The position numbers were made by a program, and so were the translations under genes. From the NCBI RefSeq assembly GCF_000019965.1, contig NC_010571.1, positions 2,179,001 through 2,243,000 of the forward strand: a stretch of DNA of 64,000 nucleotides, in the 5' to 3' direction. The stretch is from Opitutus terrae PB90-1. GTDB lineage: Bacteria > Verrucomicrobiota > Verrucomicrobiia > Opitutales > Opitutaceae. The notes below the pieces were generated by a model. It was given only the letters and a program-made list of their open reading frames with translations. It was not told where the DNA came from and searched no databases. Positions 60,563-64,000 of the stretch are shown here, piece after piece (the first letter of the stretch is position 1; each line of letters begins with the position of its first letter).

Positions 60563-60604
60563 TTGACCCGCATCAAGGCAGGGGACGCCGCCTCAGATTA
60601 GCAT
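60563..60604 (+). promoter_or_regulatory. FNR/NNR box with class II spacing to a -10 element
   Basis: TTGAC-CCGC-ATCAA (60563-60576) matches the FNR/Dnr consensus TTGAT-N4-ATCAA at 9 of 10 positions. TAGCAT at 60599-60604 lies exactly where the -10 of a promoter with the box at -41.5 should be; transcription would start near 60611, ~130 nt before the azurin ATG. This indicates activation by a CRP/FNR-family protein under low oxygen or with nitric oxide. Confidence 0.7.
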
Positions 60605-60743
60605 GCCTTCCTGACCAGCGGTGGTCGTCGCGATTCCGCGCGCTAGGGTTCCCCCCAGCGCGGCGGAACCACGCCCAACCCGCCGTTACCATGGTCCAGG
60701 GTCTCGGTCCGACAGTTCCGTTTGCCAACCTTTCCATCACATC

Positions 60744-61283
60744 ATGAAAAACATCGTTCGATCCTTCGCGGTAACCCTGTGCGCAGCTGTGCTGCTCGCC
60801 GGCTGTGGCAAGAAATCCGATTCGGGAGCGCAGAGCTCCGGCGACGCCGCCGCGCCGGCGGGCAAGTCGGCTTCTGCCACGAGCGCGGAAACGCCGGCCA
60901 GTGGCCGCTCGGTCGAGATCAAGGCCGACGACACGATGAAGTTCTCGCTGACCGAGATTCGCGCCAAGCGCGGCGAGGCGCTGTCGGTCACGCTGCGCAA
61001 CGTCGGCAACACGCCCAAGTTTTCGATGGGCCACAATTGGGTGCTGCTCAAGAAGGGCGCCAACGTGGACGAGTTCATCAACGAGGCGATGAACGCCGCC
61101 GCGACGGACTACGTTCCCGCCTCGAAGCAGGACATGGTGCTGCGGCACACGAAGCTGCTGGGGCCGAAGGAGGTCGACACGGTTACCTTCAACGCGCCGG
61201 CCGAACCCGGCCGCTACGTCTTCCTCTGTTCCTTCCCCGGCCACTATCAGGTCGGCATGAAGGGTGAACTGGTCGTCGAGTAA
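60744..61283 (+). CDS. Azurin-like cupredoxin lipoprotein
   Basis: This 179-residue type 1 copper protein has a lipoprotein signal with lipobox LLAGC (C21), then a Ser/Ala/Gly-rich tether of ~35 residues and an azurin domain. Ligands are visible: FSMGHNWVLL (G96, H97) and CSFPGHYQVGM (C162, H167, M172), the exact azurin spacing. Tethered to the membrane, it would carry electrons from the respiratory chain to NosZ, the next gene 21 bp downstream. Start ATG at 60744. Azurin with nosZ under an FNR box suggests a dedicated electron donor. Confidence 0.92.
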   Translation: MKNIVRSFAVTLCAAVLLAGCGKKSDSGAQSSGDAAAPAGKSASATSAETPASGRSVEIKADDTMKFSLTEIRAKRGEALSVTLRNVGNTPKFSMGHNWVLLKKGANVDEFINEAMNAAATDYVPASKQDMVLRHTKLLGPKEVDTVTFNAPAEPGRYVFLCSFPGHYQVGMKGELVVE

Positions 61284-61304
61284 TCCCTCTCCGCTGCCTT
61301 CCCC

Positions 61305-63251
61305 ATGAAACGATCCCTGCATACCCCGCTCGCTCTCTCCCTGCTCTCGTTGACCGTGCTCCTCGGCGGCTGCGGCCGACCCGGAGGCGATGGCGCGGGC
61401 AACGGCAAGTCCGGCAAAGCCGACGCCAACTCCGCCGCGGTGAAAACCTATGTCGCGCCGGGCCAGAAGGACGAGTTCTACCTGTTCTACTCGGGTGGTC
61501 ACTCGGGTCAGATCTTCGTGGCCGGGATTCCGTCGATGCGGCACCTGATCACGATTCCCGTGTTCACGCCCAGCCCGGGCACTGGCTACGGCTTCGATGA
61601 GGAAACGAAGAAGATGCTCGGCGGCTACACCTGGGGCGACGTTCATCACCCCGGGCTCTCGCAGACGGACGGTAAATACGACGGTCGCTGGCTGTTCGTG
61701 AACGACAACGCCAACAACCGCATCGCGCGCGTCGACCTGCGGGATTTCAAAACCAAGCAGATTCTCGGGCCGATTCCCAATTCCAGCGGCAATCACGGTT
61801 CCTCGTTCGTGACCGAGAACACCGAAAACGTCCTCGTCGCGACGCGCTTTTCCGTCCCGTTGCCGAAAGGCCGCTACGCCGAGCTGAACGACTACGAGAA
61901 GGAGTTCAACGGCATGGTCAGCGGCATCAAGGTCGATCCGCAGAGCGGCGAGATGTCGGTCGGCTGGCAGATTCTCACGCCGCCGTTTGATTGGGATCTC
62001 GGCTCGACCGGCAAGGGCCCGAGCTCGGGCTGGGCGTTCTGGACCTCTTACAACACGGAGATGGCGCACGATCAGCTCGAGGTGAACGCCTCGCAGCGCG
62101 AGCGCGACTACGCTGCTGTGGTGAACTGGAAAGCCGCCGAAGCCGCCGTACGCGAGGGCAAGGGCACCGACATGGACGGCGTGCCGGTAATCGATCCGGC
62201 GAAGGTGCCTGGCGTCCTCTACTTCCTGCCGGTGCCCAAGTCTCCCCACGGCATTGATGTCGATCCGTCGGGCCGCTGGATCGCAGCTGGCGGCAAGCTG
62301 CAGCCGACCGCCTCGGTGTTCGATTTCGAGAAGATCCGCGTCGCGATCGAGAAGAGGGATTTCGAGGGCGAGTTCCGCGGGGTTCCGATCCTGCGGTTCG
62401 AATCCGTGCTCGAGGGCGAAGTGCCGGTCGGGCTCGGTCCGCTGCACACGCAGTATGACGGCAAGGGCAATGCCTACACCTCGCTGTTCATCGAGTCGGT
62501 GGTCACGAAGTGGAAGCTGCCGCCGTGGACCGACGAGCAGAAGAAGGATCTCTCCAAGGCCGTCATCGACAAGATCCCGGTGCATTTCAACATCGGTCAC
62601 CTGGTGATCGGCGGTTCGGATACGAAGGAGCCTTACGGTCGTTATCTGGTCGCCGGCAACAAGCTCTCGAAGGGGCGGCACCTCAGCACGGGTCCGTCGC
62701 AGCCCGAGAGCAGCCAGTTGATCGACATCACCGGCGAAAAGATGGCCATGCTCTACGAGACGTTCACGGATCCGGAGCCGCACTTCATGCAGATCCTGAA
62801 GGCCGACGTCATCAAGCCGATCGAGGTTTATCCGAAGGCGGAGAACAAGAACCCGAACGCCGTCTGGGACGCGAAGGACACGAGCGTCACGCGCAGCGGC
62901 AACACCGTCGAGGTGAAGGCGCTTGCGATCCGGAGTCATTTCGCGCCGGAGCGGATCGATGCGCAGGTGGGCGACGAGGTCGTGGTGCACCTGACCAATG
63001 TCGAGCAGACGCCCGACATGATCCATGGCTGGGGCCTGGCCGAGCACGACATCAACATCATCGTGGATCCAGGCGAAACCAAGACGGTGCGTTTCAAGGT
63101 GACGAAGCCGGGCGTGTTTCCGTTCTACTGCACGAACTTCTGCTCGGCGCTGCACCAGGAGATGCAGGGGTACCTGGCGGTGAAACCCGCCAGCACGGCG
63201 AGCACCGCGCCGGTGCCGACGGGCGCTGGCGCCGTGGCCGCGATGCCATGA
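61305..63251 (+). CDS. nosZ: Nitrous oxide reductase, Sec-type (clade II), with lipoprotein signal
   Basis: This 648-residue enzyme reduces N2O to N2. The N-terminus (MKRSLHTPLALSLLSLTVLL, GGC with C23) is a lipoprotein signal, not a twin-arginine signal, as in clade II. CuZ histidines appear in GDVHHPGLSQTDG (H114, H115), NHGSSFVT, MAHDQLEV, SPHGIDVD, GLGPLHTQYD and HFNIGHLVIGG. The CuA site is YCTNFCSALHQEM (C609, C613, H617, M620). SKGRHLSTGPSQPESSQL is also conserved. It follows azurin in one transcript; a strong terminator lies downstream, then a membrane protein. Confidence 0.97.
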   Translation: MKRSLHTPLALSLLSLTVLLGGCGRPGGDGAGNGKSGKADANSAAVKTYVAPGQKDEFYLFYSGGHSGQIFVAGIPSMRHLITIPVFTPSPGTGYGFDEETKKMLGGYTWGDVHHPGLSQTDGKYDGRWLFVNDNANNRIARVDLRDFKTKQILGPIPNSSGNHGSSFVTENTENVLVATRFSVPLPKGRYAELNDYEKEFNGMVSGIKVDPQSGEMSVGWQILTPPFDWDLGSTGKGPSSGWAFWTSYNTEMAHDQLEVNASQRERDYAAVVNWKAAEAAVREGKGTDMDGVPVIDPAKVPGVLYFLPVPKSPHGIDVDPSGRWIAAGGKLQPTASVFDFEKIRVAIEKRDFEGEFRGVPILRFESVLEGEVPVGLGPLHTQYDGKGNAYTSLFIESVVTKWKLPPWTDEQKKDLSKAVIDKIPVHFNIGHLVIGGSDTKEPYGRYLVAGNKLSKGRHLSTGPSQPESSQLIDITGEKMAMLYETFTDPEPHFMQILKADVIKPIEVYPKAENKNPNAVWDAKDTSVTRSGNTVEVKALAIRSHFAPERIDAQVGDEVVVHLTNVEQTPDMIHGWGLAEHDINIIVDPGETKTVRFKVTKPGVFPFYCTNFCSALHQEMQGYLAVKPASTASTAPVPTGAGAVAAMP

Positions 63252-63323
63252 CCGGGCTTTCTGTTTTTTTCCATGGGTGATTAAGCGGCGGCTCCGCTCG
63301 CCGCAGCGAAGAGCAGTCCCTCG

Positions 63324-63353
63324 GGGCGCGGAGCGGAGTCCGCGCCCTTTTTT
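63324..63353 (+). terminator. Rho-independent terminator after nosZ
   Basis: GGGCGCGGA-gcggag-TCCGCGCCC is a 9-bp GC-rich stem with a 6-nt loop followed directly by TTTTTT, 72 bp past the nosZ stop. It would set nosZ apart from, or attenuate, the next gene 47 bp further on. Confidence 0.9.
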
Positions 63354-63400
63354 CTCTCCCGATTCCTTCCTTCCGCCGGCGCCGCCGGCCTGTTTCCATC

Positions 63401-64000
63401 ATGCGTAGTCTTCTCCGTCGCGAATACGTCTTCCTGCGCCGGCCCTTGTCGTTCGGTGCGCGCATTGTGTTGTTGCTTGCCGTGGTGAGCCTGGTGCTGG
63501 CGCTCGTGCTGCCGCTCTGGCGGATTGGCCTCGTCGCGCCGCAATATCAGGAAGGCCTGTCGCTGCGGATCTACAGTTACCAGCTCGTGGCGGGAAACAA
63601 CGGGCAGGATCTGAACGAGATCAACAATCTCAATCATTACATCGGCATGAAGCCGCTGGCCGAGGCCGACTTCATCGAGATGCGCTGGGTGCCGTTTGCG
63701 CTCGGGTTTTTCGTGCTGCTTGGTTTGCGCGCGACGGCGCTGGGCACGATGCGCAGCTTGATCGACCTGCTCGCGCTATATCTTTATTTCACGGCGTTCT
63801 CGTTCGGCAGTTTCTACTACCGGCTCTACACCTACGGCCACCAGCTCGATCCCAAGGCGCCGATGACGATTCAACCGTTCACGCCCGTGCTGATCGGCCG
63901 GCAACAGATCGCGAACTTCCTCCAGAGCAGCTGGCCGGAAATCGGCGCGCTGTTCCTCGGCCTGTTCCCGGTGCTGATCGTGCTCGCGATGTGGATGTCG
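63401..64000 (+). CDS. NosB-like membrane protein (3' end cut off by the window edge)
   Basis: From an ATG at 63401 the frame is open to base 64000 (200 codons, no stop). The start reads MRSLLRREYVFLRRPLSFGA, then a membrane helix at ~21-43 (IVLLLAVVSLVLALVLPLW), a periplasmic loop (PQYQEGLSLRIYSYQLVAGN, NGQDLNEINNLNHYIGMKPL) and at least three more helices. The position directly after a clade II nosZ and the several helices fit NosB, the membrane protein found next to nosZ in clade II clusters (for example Wolinella). The assignment rests on context and topology, not residue-level matching. Confidence 0.65.
   Translation, partial: MRSLLRREYVFLRRPLSFGARIVLLLAVVSLVLALVLPLWRIGLVAPQYQEGLSLRIYSYQLVAGNNGQDLNEINNLNHYIGMKPLAEADFIEMRWVPFALGFFVLLGLRATALGTMRSLIDLLALYLYFTAFSFGSFYYRLYTYGHQLDPKAPMTIQPFTPVLIGRQQIANFLQSSWPEIGALFLGLFPVLIVLAMWMS

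Larger units (their letters stand above)
60316..60743. promoter_or_regulatory. Divergent control region of the nos cluster
   Basis: This is 428 bases with no coding signal between the SCO and azurin genes. It contains a near-consensus FNR/NNR box at 60563-60576 and a weaker palindrome TTGTC-GCGT-GTCAA at 60440-60453, which could serve the leftward SCO gene. The two are listed separately. Confidence 0.6.

Noticed and set aside
60573-63155. 860-codon open frame antisense to azurin and nosZ
   Set aside because: It is the mirror of strongly supported genes in GC-rich DNA; the product is His/Arg/Asp-rich with no domain, and it crosses the FNR-controlled promoter.
1-64000. CRISPR arrays, rRNA operons, insertion sequences, prophage genes
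   Set aside because: No regularly spaced repeats, rRNA signatures, transposase or phage structural motifs were seen on either strand.

Overview
The window looks like chromosomal DNA of an Opitutus-like member of the Opitutaceae (Verrucomicrobiota). The DNA is GC-rich, with long open frames on both strands. The TonB-dependent receptor carries the N-terminal signature typical of this family (VLSPFVVD followed by a plug domain). There is a Sec-type (clade II) nitrous oxide reductase and a set of Gfo/Idh/MocA sugar dehydrogenases. Few genes have a clear Shine-Dalgarno sequence, so several starts were chosen from protein content, gene overlaps or signal peptides. No database search was possible; all names rest on motifs read by eye.

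Layout. 0-3.2 kb: housekeeping genes (a partial prolyl-tRNA deacylase-like gene, a cupin, tRNA-Leu(UAA), nadD, rsfS and a type IV pilin-like gene). 3.2-20.0 kb: an exopolysaccharide/O-antigen cluster on mixed strands. It has a membrane GT-C glycosyltransferase, two O-antigen ligase/polymerase-like proteins, a Wzx-type flippase, a polyprenyl-phosphate sugar transferase, five other glycosyltransferase modules and four methyltransferase modules; one protein joins a glycosyltransferase to a TIGR04325-type methyltransferase. 20.1-22.9 kb: a DedA/TVP38 protein, xseA and a secreted msrB. 23.0-26.5 kb: a minus-strand sugar-metabolism operon (TIM-barrel isomerase and two Gfo/Idh/MocA dehydrogenases). 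26.6-28.9 kb: a secreted double TonB_C protein, then a three-gene unit whose order and protein types match cnrYXH (membrane anti-sigma candidate, periplasmic metal-sensor-like protein, ECF sigma factor). 29.1-36.7 kb: a NamZ-like lipoprotein, glycerate kinase, adenosylcobalamin-type ribonucleotide reductase and two RNA methyltransferases.

36.7-58.0 kb is the most unusual part. A Tat-exported Gfo/Idh/MocA protein diverges from a XylR-like AraC regulator. Then come a 1302-residue TonB-dependent receptor and a duplicated cassette: two giant secreted FG-GAP/ASPIC-UnbV proteins (1228 and 1249 residues) and two paralogous ~805-residue multispanning proteins. The two giant genes share a 1,411-bp block that appears identical at the nucleotide level while their N-terminal halves have diverged, which points to gene conversion. 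Their inter-domain linkers are built from palindromic repeat DNA. I propose that this is one outer-membrane/periplasmic system, with the receptor importing or binding a ligand, the propeller-like proteins acting in the periplasm or at the surface, and the GT-C-like proteins modifying or assembling them. This is an inference.

58.2-64.0 kb: a TIGR04076-like protein, a second DedA/TVP38 protein and the start of a nos cluster: a CusF-SCO fusion (divergent), an azurin lipoprotein, nosZ with a lipoprotein signal, and a NosB-like membrane protein that runs off the end. A near-consensus FNR/NNR box (TTGAC-CCGC-ATCAA) lies upstream of azurin-nosZ, at the class II spacing from a TAGCAT -10 element, suggesting oxygen/NO-responsive control. 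The SCO-CusF and azurin proteins would supply copper and electrons to NosZ.

A pair of ~140-bp palindromic elements, 13.0 kb apart in the same orientation, marks a small interspersed repeat family of this genome.
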